This document shows positions 11,853-22,239 of a stretch of DNA of 64,000 bases, in pieces. The DNA is from Erythrophleum ivorense. Lineage: Eukaryota; Streptophyta; Magnoliopsida; Fabales; Fabaceae. The DNA lies in NCBI GenBank assembly GCA_026724425.1, contig JAIUCV010000019.1, positions 14,837,141 to 14,901,140 of the forward strand, given 5' to 3'. The notes beneath the pieces were generated by a model. The model ran no database searches. It worked only from the letters and a program-made list of their open reading frames with translations, and was not told where the DNA came from. A program made the translations under genes and the position numbers. Each line of letters begins with the position of its first letter. Positions within the stretch are counted from its first letter, which is position 1.

Positions 11853-14684
11853 TGTAACACCCCAAAATTAATTAAGGTATTAATTACGGATTTAAACTAA
11901 TTAATAATAATTATTATGGAATAATTAAGTAATCTATGTGAATAAGAGTTTATAAAGGAATAAATAATTAAGGTAGGTTTAAGATTCAATTAGGTTGGGA
12001 CTTAATTTAGGCCCAATGACCTTTAGTGCAGACCCAACTACTTATTGTGAGATTTGGCTCAAGAGAAACCACTTAGCAATAACCTAATTTGGCCTAGTGA
12101 GATAAAGGCCTAAAGACCTAATTTACATGAACTTTTATAACTGGCCCAACATTCATTTTGCATACTCAAATTAGATTGCTCTTGAAACTTGGCCTAATCC
12201 AATCAAAATTCTCCAGCCCAACTCATGAAATCTGACCCAACAAGTATAAATCTGAAACTCATATGGATTTGGCCTTCGAGTCAGTCTATAACCCATTTAG
12301 GACCCAAATTAAACCCATCTAAACCCTAAACACATGTAGGCCCCTTCCACCATTCTACTAAAGCATTAAACACAAACACATTTTTAGAGGTCCCTTGGAG
12401 ACTAGGTCTTCCTTCACTTTCTTAGCCCCATTTTTCACTTATAGAGTCAAAATTAGCCAAGGTGAGTGTTATATAACTTAATTCTCTTCTTGTTCTCTTC
12501 ATTTTGACCCATTTGGCTTCTCATTTGGAGCATTTTCACCATACCAAAAATTTGAAATGTGTTTGTTTACTATTTTCATGGAGGATTTTCAAAGGTTGAG
12601 ACTAGAAAAGATATTAGGTAAGTATAAACTCTTCATTTTGATGCATTTACTACTATTTAGAGACCCCATTAGCTGACTTATGATATGGGTTTTATTTCTA
12701 TGCGAAAATATCCATAATGTAGGGTGATATTTTAAGGTTTCTAGTTTAGGAAAGACAAAATCTGAAATTAGATTCTCTTAGTGGTTGGATAAGTGTCCCT
12801 TAGGTAATTATTGGTGGTTTAATTCTTTAAGTATTAGATTGTTGTCATAATTGATGAATAAGGGTGGTAATAGACTAATTTATAGTGGTAATTTTTTGAT
12901 GTTGTGATTATATGAGGATTTTGGTACTGTTGGTAGCTTCCCAATTTGTCTACAAGTGAAGTAACTGGGGTTTATATTAAATTCCATGCATATACCCACT
13001 TTAATTCTATGTCTACTATGTATAAATGATTTTGAATGCATAATGAATGATTGGCTATTTGTAAGTTGTGATTTGGACCTTGTGAGTCTATGGCGGAGCT
13101 GTGGTGCAGCTGCCACCTATGTATGTGCTTCAATTGGGTACTGGGTTATGATCAGACCCTAAATGTGTTAAGCCCTAGTTGTGCTCATTATAGAGTAGTG
13201 CCATGGATGAACCTCTCCCGGTGTTATTAGCCTTTGACATATGAAATTGTGATTGCTAGTATGGGATAGTAGTCACTAATAACCTAATTGTTTCATTTGT
13301 TGACATTACTAGTATTTTCTGATGCTTATATGATATCATGCATATATGTTAATTAAATTAGAATATATAAATAAAATTTGCCTTTGCTATTGAGATTTGT
13401 ATCTCACCCTATTTCATGAGCTAATTATTTCAAGTAAAAGTCTTTCAGGTAAGGATAAAGGAAAGGAAAGCAAGGAGATGAACATCCATGAGCTAAGATC
13501 CAATGTGAGGGATGTTGCACTTGGATTGCTCTAACCTAGGATAGATGTTAAATTTTGTTATTCTTTTGTATAGTATCATCATGTAATCATATTGGCAAGT
13601 GTAGGAGATTGTGTTTTGATAACCTAAAATGTATCTATAGAGGGTTAGATCTCATGTTAAATTGGTATTTGACGTATGAACTTATGACATCTTATATGAA
13701 ACCTTGTTGACCCTATGATATGGTTCACTACTTGGAATATAATCATATGTTAACTTAAATGATGACTTAGACTAGTAATGCACAGAACTTTATATTGGGA
13801 TTTCTATTAGAATGATAATATTAGTTGTCTATGAATATGTTTGCTTGCTAATATCACATGGACTTTACTGATGTATGATAGTTTGGTGAGTAGAGATCGA
13901 CCTCTAAATCTTGAATTGGTAAGTTTAAGTATACTGGGTAAATCAAAAATGTAAATGCTATTAAAGTCTCACAAATCGAGGGAGAGTGGCCTTAGAGCAT
14001 ACCTGGAGAAAGATTTAGAGTGTATGGGACAAAATTTTGAGAGTTTTAGCTATAAAAGGGGTTTTGTCATGGCCAAAATGGGCTAAGCCATGGCGAATAG
14101 TGACGAAGTTGCCCAGGGATGATAATAGAGAGTAATTCATTGCGACACGAAGTAGAACTCGTCGCAATGAGCATCAAGAGGCTAAATTGGAATTGTTCTA
14201 GAGAGTTATTCGACATGGCGCAAAAGGTCATTAGCCGAGGCTAATATTGAGGGGCGAGTTAGGGAGGCTCCAAGAAGTCTTCTTGTTGCAGCAAAATGTG
14301 TGAAAGGTGAGTTGAACCCGAGAGCAATTCGCTGAGGTGTGAAAACATTAGGCCGCAGCAAAGGTTTTCAATTTCTCATAATAACCTAGAAGCCTTCATT
14401 TTCTCTATGGCAATGCTAAGAAATGACTTAGAAACACTGGTAGGAGGCTTTTGTGAGTTGGAATTAATGGATAAATGAATCAAAGGCTCTTCACTAATAA
14501 TTAAATTCACTTGTGCATTCAAATACTTATAGTTGTTTAGTTAATGACCCCAATGGTGTTAAGGTTCAAATTTCTCCACTTTTTCTCCTAATGTAATCTA
14601 CTGCAATGACTTTAGACTTTTTTTTATGATTATTAATTACATATTTAACTTTAATTGCCTTGATTAGAAGTTAGGGTTGTTACA
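11853..14684 (+). repeat. 3' LTR of the Gypsy element
   Basis: It is 2832 bp, starts TGTAACACCCC and ends GGGTTGTTACA, followed by the target duplication AAATT at 14685-14689. It aligns to the 5' LTR along its whole length with substitutions and small indels. Confidence 0.95.
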
Positions 14685-14689
14685 AAATT
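14685..14689. repeat. target-site duplication AAATT, right copy
   Basis: Identical to 4190-4194, so the Gypsy insertion is intact at both borders. Confidence 0.95.
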
Positions 14690-14700
14690 GACATATTATC

Positions 14701-16329
14701 ATGACTAGAAAAAATAGCCTTAGGTTTATTATTGAACCTTATATAAAGCAATTAATGCAAGCCCAAACGCTTGAAACTCATGATGAAGGGAACAATACTA
14801 CTGATACTAATGATGAGCAAAATGATGAATCAGGTGACATTGTTGAAACAAACAATTACTTTAGACTTTATAAATTTGTTAAACACTGAATCATAACATT
14901 TAAATATTTTCATATTAGGATCATTACTGGAAAGGAAGGTTTGTGGACCTACATTGTTAAAAGATATATGGAGTTTGCCTTCAGGAAAGAGAGTTGTTGT
15001 GTAATTCAATCGTTGTTACCAAGCCATAGGAAAATAGGGTTGAAAGCTTGCCAGCTTTATAGGCATTGTAGCTATAACTCTAGAGCTAACACCTTTAAAC
15101 ATAAATGATTGGAGAGTATTTCCCAAAGATGAGAAGAAAAAATTGGTGGAGTTTTGTGGAGGTATGATAACTATTAATATAGTTGTGTTATTTTTGTTAT
15201 ACAAGATTTGAGCTTATAATTGTTGTTTATGTTTTTGTAGAAGAAGTTCTCAATTCCAACAAGTGGTGAAGAAGTTGTCAAAAAATCACTAGGGAAGAAA
15301 TGGAAAGATTAAAAATGTGATTTGAAGAATATGTATTTGGTAAAGCATACGACCAAAGATGCTGTACTAAAAAATAAACTTGATTCTATGCCAAGGGACT
15401 AATGGACTGGCCTCGTTTCTTATTAGTTTTCTGATAAAGCAAAGGTATCAATGTTGAACACCTTAACCAAAATAAACACACATACACACTTAATGGTTAT
15501 ATTGTTTTTATACTTTATAAAAGGCTTACAATGTTTTTCTTTAGTTTTTATAAATAAATTATCTAAACTTCATATTTGTTTTTAATGACAGAAGCATAGC
15601 CAAGCAAATAAAATCAATAGGGCAAAGTAAAAGATGCCTTACACAAGAGGATCCAAAAGCATTGCATGTTTAATGGATGAAAAGGTATTCACATGTAAAT
15701 TAATTCCTACATATAACATTTGTAAATAACATTTGTCTTAAGAATTTATCTACTATCAATTTAATTGCACTAGACTAAAGATGGGATAGAACCTACGCGA
15801 GCTAAAATATTTATAAAAACTCATAAAAAGCGTAAAGATGGAAGACCATTGGATGAAGAGTTTGCAAAAATAATTGTAAGATTTCTACTTGTGCACTTGT
15901 TTTTCTTCTTGAGCTTCATTAGTATAGTCTATTTATGTAGTTTCTAGAGTTTCAATAGTAGATTTGTTGAAGTGTTGTTTATGTAGTTGCCTATTTATGT
16001 TAATGTTAAGCATTATTTGGACATCATTAATTGTACTGCAGGATATGATAAGAGAAAAGTTAAGCAATGTTGAAACGTCTAATGAACAACCTATTGGAAG
16101 TGTTGCTTGGGAAGGAGATGTTTACTCCCAAGTGTTGGGAAGTGAAAGGAGTGATCATGTCTGTGGTTTAGGACTTGGTCCTACTCCTTCTCTGTTGTGG
16201 GGCAATAGATCTTCTCAAAGAAATTTTAACATAAATGATGTGTCTAATGAGGCAATCCAAAGGTTAGAACAACATATGAAAGATATAAAGGAGAAACATG
16301 TTGAAGAAATGAATGTGATGAAAGCTTAA
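14701..16329 (+). pseudogene. second CACTA gene, TNPA/Ptta-like (plant transposase En/Spm family)
   Basis: It begins just right of the Gypsy insertion with MTRKNSLRFIIEPYIKQL and an acidic, Asn/Thr-rich stretch. At about 15020-15165 the frame reads KLASFIGIVAITLELTPLNI followed by NDWRVFPKDEKKKLVEF, the pattern of the plant transposase (Ptta/En/Spm) family that binds subterminal repeats. Further blocks follow at 15241-15440, 15596-15680 (YTRGSKSIACLMDEK) and 15776-16329 (ending in a coiled-coil-like RLEQHMKDIKEKHVEEM). The blocks look like separate exons with GT...AG-type gaps, but stops such as TAA at 15310 and frame changes are present. The gene is dead or badly damaged. Confidence 0.75.
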
Positions 16330-17000
16330 TTAATTTTTATGAGACAAGTTATGTGTAAATTTCTCCTTACAAAATTATCTATGCCCCAAAATTTAAATAA
16401 AAGCTCATCCAAACAGGTAATGTTTTTTAGAGATTTTAAATTCTTAAAATTTGCTTTCATGAGACAATTATTGTTATTTTACATTTTAATATGTACTAGG
16501 TCCCTGATACTAATAGTGACCATAAAGAATAACACAAAGACCACAAATGTCATCTCAATTCCCTTATGTTGATAAAAATGCTACAACCAACCATGGTATT
16601 GTATTTGCACTTGAATATGTTAATGCAATTGTAGTTGATTTTGTTTTTTATTTTAAATGGAATTTTGTTGATTGATTTTGAACATATTTTGTATTTTTTT
16701 ATTAATAACATTTATTTAAATAATATTTTTTCATTTTATCATTTCATGTCATACCCTATAATTTTCAATTTGCTGCAAAATAGCTCTTTGTGATGAAGTT
16801 CAAGATTTGAACAAATGATTATAACTATTGTCTTGTATTATAATTCTATTTGATGACACTATTTAGTTAGTTAATTCATGGTGTACTTTTTTATATTTTG
16901 TTATCAAACATTTATGAAATTAATGACAAGTAGTTGTTCTTTCAATTATAGAGTGAATGAAATTTATTTTTATAGAATGAGTTATAATATTTTTTCCTAA
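16330..17000. other. CACTA 3' untranslated and spacer region
   Basis: AT-rich sequence between the last TNPA-like block and the subterminal repeats. I see no further coding homology or structural RNA. Confidence 0.5.
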
Positions 17001-17591
17001 TAAAATTATTAAATTACTTTTTAGGGTAAATACAAATAGTCATTTGTAAAATTAGTTTTAGTAATTATAACAATTGTTAGTATATAATTGCTGTTATAAG
17101 TCTCTTTTACAAACAATAAAAAAATATGATTAAATGTTAATTAGTCATATATAGAATCAGTTTTAGTAACCATAATATTTACTTACATATAGTTGCCATT
17201 ATAAGTCTATTTTTATCGACAATAAAAAAAAAATGTTAAATGTTGACATTAATTAATTATAAAATCAGTTGTAATGGCAATAACAATTGCCCAAAAAGAA
17301 TTGCTGCTGTAATCAACTATTTTTATTGGCCATAAAAAATGCCATTAAAGGTTAACATTAGCCAATTATAGAATGTTTTTTAGTGGTCATAATATTTGCG
17401 ACTATCTAATTGCCGCTAAAAGCCTTTTACTTTTAACGACAATTGATTGGGTCTTTACTAGCCGTTGTTACAATTGCCACAAAAACTTTTACTGACCTTA
17501 GATATACTGGTAAATGATTAATTGCCAATAAAAGTTTTTGTGGCAATTATTATTGCCGTTAATGTGCAAAGTAATGACCGTTAAATGTCTA
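17000..17591 (+). repeat. CACTA subterminal repeat region
   Basis: Short related motifs occur repeatedly in both orientations: variants of AATTGCCGCTAAAAG, GTCATAATATTTGC, TTTTTATYGRCAATAAAAA and TTAATTGCC. Such dense subterminal repeats are the binding sites of TNPA-type proteins in En/Spm elements. They lie directly inside the right terminus. Confidence 0.75.
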
Positions 17592-17604
17592 TTTTGCTGT
17601 AGTG
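17592..17604 (+). repeat. right terminal inverted repeat of the CACTA element
   Basis: TTTTGCTGTAGTG is the reverse complement of CACTACAGCAAAA, the characteristic CACTA end. The next three bases are TGG; a matching TGG plus CACTACA was not found to the left within the window. Confidence 0.85.
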
Positions 17605-18036
17605 TGGTATCTCTGAAAAAATGAATGAAAAGTATCTGCCATTTTTTCTAACAATTTTTTCCCTTGATATTGTTAGACTTCTTATATTTCTATTAGTTTC
17701 TTTAACACATTTGGCTTCCTTGACATTTTATATACATTGCAATAACCTCCACAATGTATCTTTTTTTAAAATTTTTATTTTTGAAAAAAAAACTTATATT
17801 CTACAAAAATTTAATTTTATTGATAAAAAATAAATTGAAAGAAAATCATAATTTTTTTAAATAAAAAGAGTATCATGTGTCATTCAGCTAAATCTAAAAG
17901 TAATAATATAATTTACTAAAAAAATGAAGTAGTGAAGAAATTGAAAAGTAAAAAATTAGTTACGAGATGATGGCTATAATATTATATATAGATATATACT
18001 TGCATACTCCTACTCTTGACTTGCAAGAAGGCATTC
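17605..18036 (+). promoter_or_regulatory. upstream region of the chitinase fragment
   Basis: AT-rich DNA between the CACTA end and the chitinase start codon. A TATATATAG stretch at about 17984-17992 lies roughly 45-50 nt before the ATG at 18037 and could be the TATA box. That spacing allows only a very short leader, so the call is tentative. The small ORF at 17621-17833 has no recognisable homology. Confidence 0.35.
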
Positions 18037-18311
18037 ATGGAGTTTGATAGCAACATGATAATGTTTATGCTAGGGTTAGTTGTGATGCTCCTAAAAGCCT
18101 CAGCAAATGTTGGAAATATCATCAGCCTTTCTTTGTTCGAGCAAATCCTGAAACACCAAGCAATGAGGCATGTTAGGCCAATGGATTTTACCCTACAATG
18201 CTTTCACCACTACCACTAAATCCTTTCCTACCTTTGGCAACAACGGTAATCTTGCCACTTCAAAGGTGGAGCTTGTTGCTTTCTTTGGCCAAATTGCCCA
18301 TGAGACCACTG
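18037..18311 (+). pseudogene. GH19 chitinase, first exon only, broken
   Basis: GH19 chitinases cut fungal cell-wall chitin and are usually secreted. The ATG at 18037 starts a signal-peptide-like hydrophobic segment (MIMFMLGLVVMLLKASA), then the start of the catalytic domain without a chitin-binding (hevein) domain, as in class II enzymes. The GH19 landmarks are SLFEQILKH, NAFTTTTKSFPTFG and, at the end, FFGQIAHETTG, where the Glu of HETTG is the family's catalytic acid. After ACTG comes GTACAC, a plausible donor. No later exon was found. The frame is broken by two one-base losses (near 18158 and 18195) and one in-frame TAG at about 18173. The Mutator-like region starts about 180 bp further on, so the gene was cut off by transposition or captured. 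Confidence 0.8.
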
Positions 18312-18501
18312 GTACACCATTCTTTTTATTATTACTAAGCGTTTATATGAAATTAATTTGCAGTATTATTATGTTGTATTTGATAAGATATAATAGTGGG
18401 CTTTTTAACCTGAATATAAAAAAAAAGAAAAATATATATAACTTTAAAAATAATTTTTCAATATATATAACAAAATTTTAAAAAAAATTAATATGGGACA
18501 T

Positions 18502-18710
18502 GGAGCCTGTAGCTCCCCGTCGCAATTAAAAATTAATTTTTTTTATTTTGAGGAACGCAGAGTCTGTTGCTCTGCGTCCCTTTTTTTATTTTTTTAAAAA
18601 AATGAACTGACCCTTAAGGGTCAGTTACTAACCCTTTGACTAACCCTCAAAGGGTTAGTGCTGACCTTGACAGGTCAGTAAATACACTAACCCCCATTTC
18701 GGGGGTCAGT
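18502..18710 (+). repeat. cluster of six short palindromes
   Basis: Consecutive inverted repeats: GGAGC...GCTCC (18502-18516); ACGCAGAG...CTCTGCGT (18555-18577); a perfect 22-bp palindrome centred on CCCTTAAGGG (18605-18626); ACTAACCCTTTG...CAAAGGGTTAGT with a 9-nt loop (18627-18659); CTGACCT...AGGTCAG (18661-18678); and ACTAACCCCC...GGGGGTCAGT with one mismatch (18686-18710). The four last share the core CTRACC. They end about 20 nt before a TATA box. A related, more degraded cluster is at 40383-40560. Confidence 0.9.
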
Positions 18711-18730
18711 AAAAAAAATTAAAATATATA

Positions 18731-18738
18731 TATATAAA
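18731..18738 (+). promoter_or_regulatory. TATA box of the MULE transposase gene
   Basis: TATATAAA lies at the end of an AT run. It is followed by a CT-rich leader (CCTCCCTCCCTTCC onward, 18739-18900) typical of plant 5' untranslated sequence, and by the palindrome cluster upstream. The first recognisable coding exon starts at 19232, so the leader probably contains an intron (about 18953-19210). Confidence 0.6.
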
Positions 18739-19231
18739 CCTCCCTCCCTTCCACCTTGTTTTTGTTTCAAAATACAAAACTCTTCTCTCCCTCCTTCATT
18801 CATTCTCTCACATATGTTTGCTTCTTCCTCTTTCATTCTAAAATATTTCTCCATCTTCTTCTTTTATACTCATTATATATAATTATTCTATCTCCTTGAA
18901 GTTTCGCGTTCAAGACTTTAGCATTGAAGTATCTATCATCTTTGTTTTGAGGTTTGTAACTAATTGTTATATAAATTTTTTAATTTATTTTAATTTATTA
19001 TTAATTTTTTGTTTCATTTATTATTTATTTTCTTTTAATTTATTCTAATGTTATCTTTATTTGTAATCTTTGAGTATTTTTATAAAGTTACTCATTGTAA
19101 TTATGTGTTAATTAAAATTAAATATTAATATTAATTAAGAGTAAAGATTATAGAAATGGGATAAAATTTATAGAGTATTAATATATTATATTTAATTGTT
19201 ATTTATACACAGACATTGAAAAAGTTTTCCA

Positions 19232-21740
19232 ATGAATAGAATGAAAAAGATTATATGCATTTATGCAAATGGAAGAATTTTAGAAATCAATAAAGGAACA
19301 ATTTTTGTGTGTGACAAGCACAAATTATTAAGAGTCGATGCCGATATTGGTCTTGAACAATTGAAGGGTGCGGTTGGGGAAAAATTACTACTTCAGTTGA
19401 GACAATATATGTCTGAATTAGTATATCAATACCCACGGTCACTTAATCCAATTTGGTATTTGCCATATATATTAAAAGACGATTCAGATATCCAAATCAT
19501 GTGACAAGGAAACCTACACTTTCCATCCTAATTGGGGGCACCAGAATTATATGTGTACATCTCAACTAATGATGTAGGTTCAAGTGTGGAAGAGAATGAT
19601 GTCATTGAACCGATGATAAATCCATGTGCAAGTCAGATTGATAAACCTGATGAGCCAGTTTCCTTATTTGGCTCTTATGTTGGAGATGTTCATCCGTTTG
19701 AGGTGCAACCTTTTAATTCTCAACAAATGTCAATTGTCAACGATGTATTTTAGTCGAGTTCATTTGGATTATTAATATGCAATAACAATTTTTTGAGTCC
19801 TCCAGATGCAACCAAAGATATAATGGATGAGTTTAAGACGGAGGATGAATATGATGCTCTACCAAATGACAATGAATATGGAGATAATGATATGGATGGT
19901 ATTAATGCTAAAGGAGATTCAGTCACTACGTTGAACCAGTATTCTGACAGGGCATTTGCCTTTTTATCTCAAATTGGCAATGTCGATTTGAGTGAATTTG
20001 AGATGCTTGATATGGAAGGGGTTATCGATCTGAATGATGATCAGGAGATGTATGTTAGTATACGGTTCCCTGATAAGTAGTCAATTAACCATGCTGTGAA
20101 ACTGTATTCAGTTCGCACGCATCACATATTCAAGGTATACCAATCATCAATAAAGTACGTAAAGTATCGTTGTCTGGAATATGGTGTACGATGCAACTGG
20201 CGGATAAGGGCTTGTCAATCTGAAAGAGGAAATGACTGGCAAGTAACGAAGTATGCAGGCCTACATAGTTGTGTTTCTTCTATGCTATCACAAGATCATT
20301 CGAAATTAGACTCTAATATAATAACATCAAATATTTTGTCGATGGTCACAGAAAATCCCTTTATTCCTATCCGTGATATCATTGAGAGGATACATAGCAT
20401 CTTCGGCTATACAGTCAGCTATACAATGCCTTACAAAAAAGCATGGTGTGCTAAGTAACAAGCAATTATAATTGCCTTTGGAAATTGGGAGCGATCATAT
20501 GCAGTTCTCCTTAAATGGTTATCTACCATTTAGGAATTCAATCCAAGCTTATGCTTTGAATTTGTCACTAAAGAATGCCCACAAACAGCATCAGATACAG
20601 AAGTGACAGTTATGTTTCATAGGGTGTTCTGGACATTTAAACCTTGCATTGATGCCTTTGATCATTTGAAACCAATTATTCAAGTGGATGGCATGTTTTT
20701 ACATAAGAAGTATAAGTGAACGTTGCTCATTGCTAGATCGCAAGATGGGGCTAGAAAAGTTATTCCTTTTGCATTTGCCATTGTTGAGGGTGAAACACAT
20801 GAGACGTGAGGGTGGTTTTTGAATAACCTTAAGAGGCAAGTTATGCTGAATAAGCAAGATATTTGTTTGATATCTGATCATCATCCAAAAATTTTAGCAG
20901 CAATCGCAAACCCAGAAAATGGTTGGCAACCAGTTCATGCACATCACATGTTTTGTTAACGGCATATTGAAAGTAATTTGAACACGATGTTTAGGACCAA
21001 GTGGTTAAAGAAGAAGTTTATGAACATCGGATATTTGAATGAGTGCCACTTGGTTGATGAATAGTTGGCATAAATATGACTGTTACATTCAGCGGCGGCA
21101 AATTGGATAAAGGACATACCAAAGAGTAAGTGGTCACGTGCATATAACATAGCTAAACATCGATGGGAGCATATGACAACAAATTTAGCAGAGTGTATCA
21201 ATAGTATCTTCAAAGGTGTTAGATTCCTGCCCGTAATTGCTTAGTCAAAACAACAATGTATCGGTTGAATAGATATTAGGTTGAGCGGGCATATACCACA
21301 TTTGCTCAAATATAAACAGCAACTTATTTTCTAAGGACATTTATAAAAAAATTTCAACCAGAATTGCAAGAACATATGCTTTATCAATCCTTAGTTTTAA
21401 TAAAAGGTCTTCAAAGTTTGAGATTGAGGAACCATATGATCCCTCAAACAAACAGTATGGGTAAACTTGTAAAGTTAGTCTTACGAACCGAACATGTGAT
21501 TGTGGTGAGTTCCAACTCTAAAAGTATCCTTGTCAACATGTCTTTACTGCATGTACCAAGGTTTGTCTTGACCCCTTACAATTTGTGCATAGTATTTTTT
21601 GACTCGAGATGATACTAAATGCCTACAAGACAGAATTCTGTCCAATGGGAGGAGAAGCTTATTGGCCTCGTATAAGTGTACCTCAGTTGATCCCTGACCC
21701 TTTCATGGTTCAAGATAAAGGACAACCGAAATCTTCATGA
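19232..21740 (+). pseudogene. MuDR-type transposase of the MULE, decayed
   Basis: The N-terminal part (19232-19504) is the PB1-like/leader region common in plant MULE transposases (IICIYANGRILEINKGTIF). An acidic linker follows (19532-20080). The MuDR DNA-binding domain (about 20060-20290) shows the C...CxWR..A pattern (YGVRCNWRIRACQSERGNDW and a later H.C). The DDE core runs over about 20600-21200 with VDGMF (first Asp, about 20686), LISDHHPKILAAIANPENGW (second Asp) and LAECINSIF. A SWIM zinc finger (TCDCGEFQ...CQHVF) is at about 21490-21555. Stops at 20081, 20456, 20717, 20807 and others, plus frame shifts, inactivate it. Confidence 0.87.
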
Positions 21741-22239
21741 ATACAAAATGAGATGGATTGGTAAGAAAGCTCTAGAGACAACTAAAGATATGGGCTACGT
21801 AGATAGATCGGACATAATTGCGCCACATGCCCCTCTCGTCAGCCACAAAGATAGGCACATCAATAGGAGTGAATTGAATATTTATTGCCTATCATGATTT
21901 GTATCAAAATTACATAGCAAAATTATTAAGATGTTTAAATTGACGATGTACAACATGTTGATGATATTATAGTAAATTGTATTTCACCTTTGCATGATTT
22001 ACAAAGCGATTGTGTATGAATTGTTAATCACCAGTTTGTAAGTGATAGTTCACCCATATTTGAATTATGTATGAATTGTTAATTATCAGTTTGACTTCTC
22101 AGTGTTATATTACTGACTTCTGATTTGATTTGATTTTATTTGCTTTGATATATGTATCCGTGTTGCATTGTCATTGGCAGAATTGTTAATCATCAGTTGA
22201 AAGTGATAGTTTACCAATATTTAAATTGATAGATATTTT

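Larger units (their letters stand above)
4195..14684 (+). mobile_element. full-length Ty3/Gypsy chromovirus (Tekay/Del-like), non-functional
   Basis: The element is complete in structure: 5' LTR (4195-7038), tRNA-Met-type primer binding site, gag, pol in the order protease, RT, RNase H, integrase, a chromodomain-like C-terminus, polypurine tract and 3' LTR (11853-14684). It is flanked by the 5-bp duplication AAATT and sits inside the CACTA element in the same orientation. LTRs of 2.8 kb and the C-terminal VEPERIVDSKVKQLRNK motif fit the Tekay/Del lineage of chromoviruses. Every reading frame is broken, mostly by TAG or TAA where CAG, CAA or TGG would be expected. It would therefore need other copies to move. 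Confidence 0.95.
485..17604 (+). mobile_element. degraded CACTA (En/Spm) DNA transposon, interrupted by a Gypsy element
   Basis: Two transposon genes in the same orientation, TNP2-like (about 540-4045) and TNPA/Ptta-like (14701-16329), are followed by a subterminal region rich in related short motifs (17000-17590). The element ends in the CACTA-type terminus TTTTGCTGTAGTG at 17592-17604. The matching left terminus CACTACAGCAAAA was not found, so the true left end is probably outside the window or mutated; 485 is only where transposase similarity begins. A Gypsy element occupies 4195-14684. Both genes carry many stops and frameshifts, so the element is not autonomous. Confidence 0.85.

Noticed and set aside
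12880..13116. Similar short minus-strand ORFs inside both Gypsy LTRs (also 5158-5454)
   Set aside because: They are present only because the LTRs are duplicates; no start context, no known family, and different ends in the two copies.
17000..17604. CRISPR-like or satellite array
   Set aside because: The short repeated motifs are irregularly spaced and in both orientations; they are the subterminal repeats of the CACTA element, and the genome is plant.
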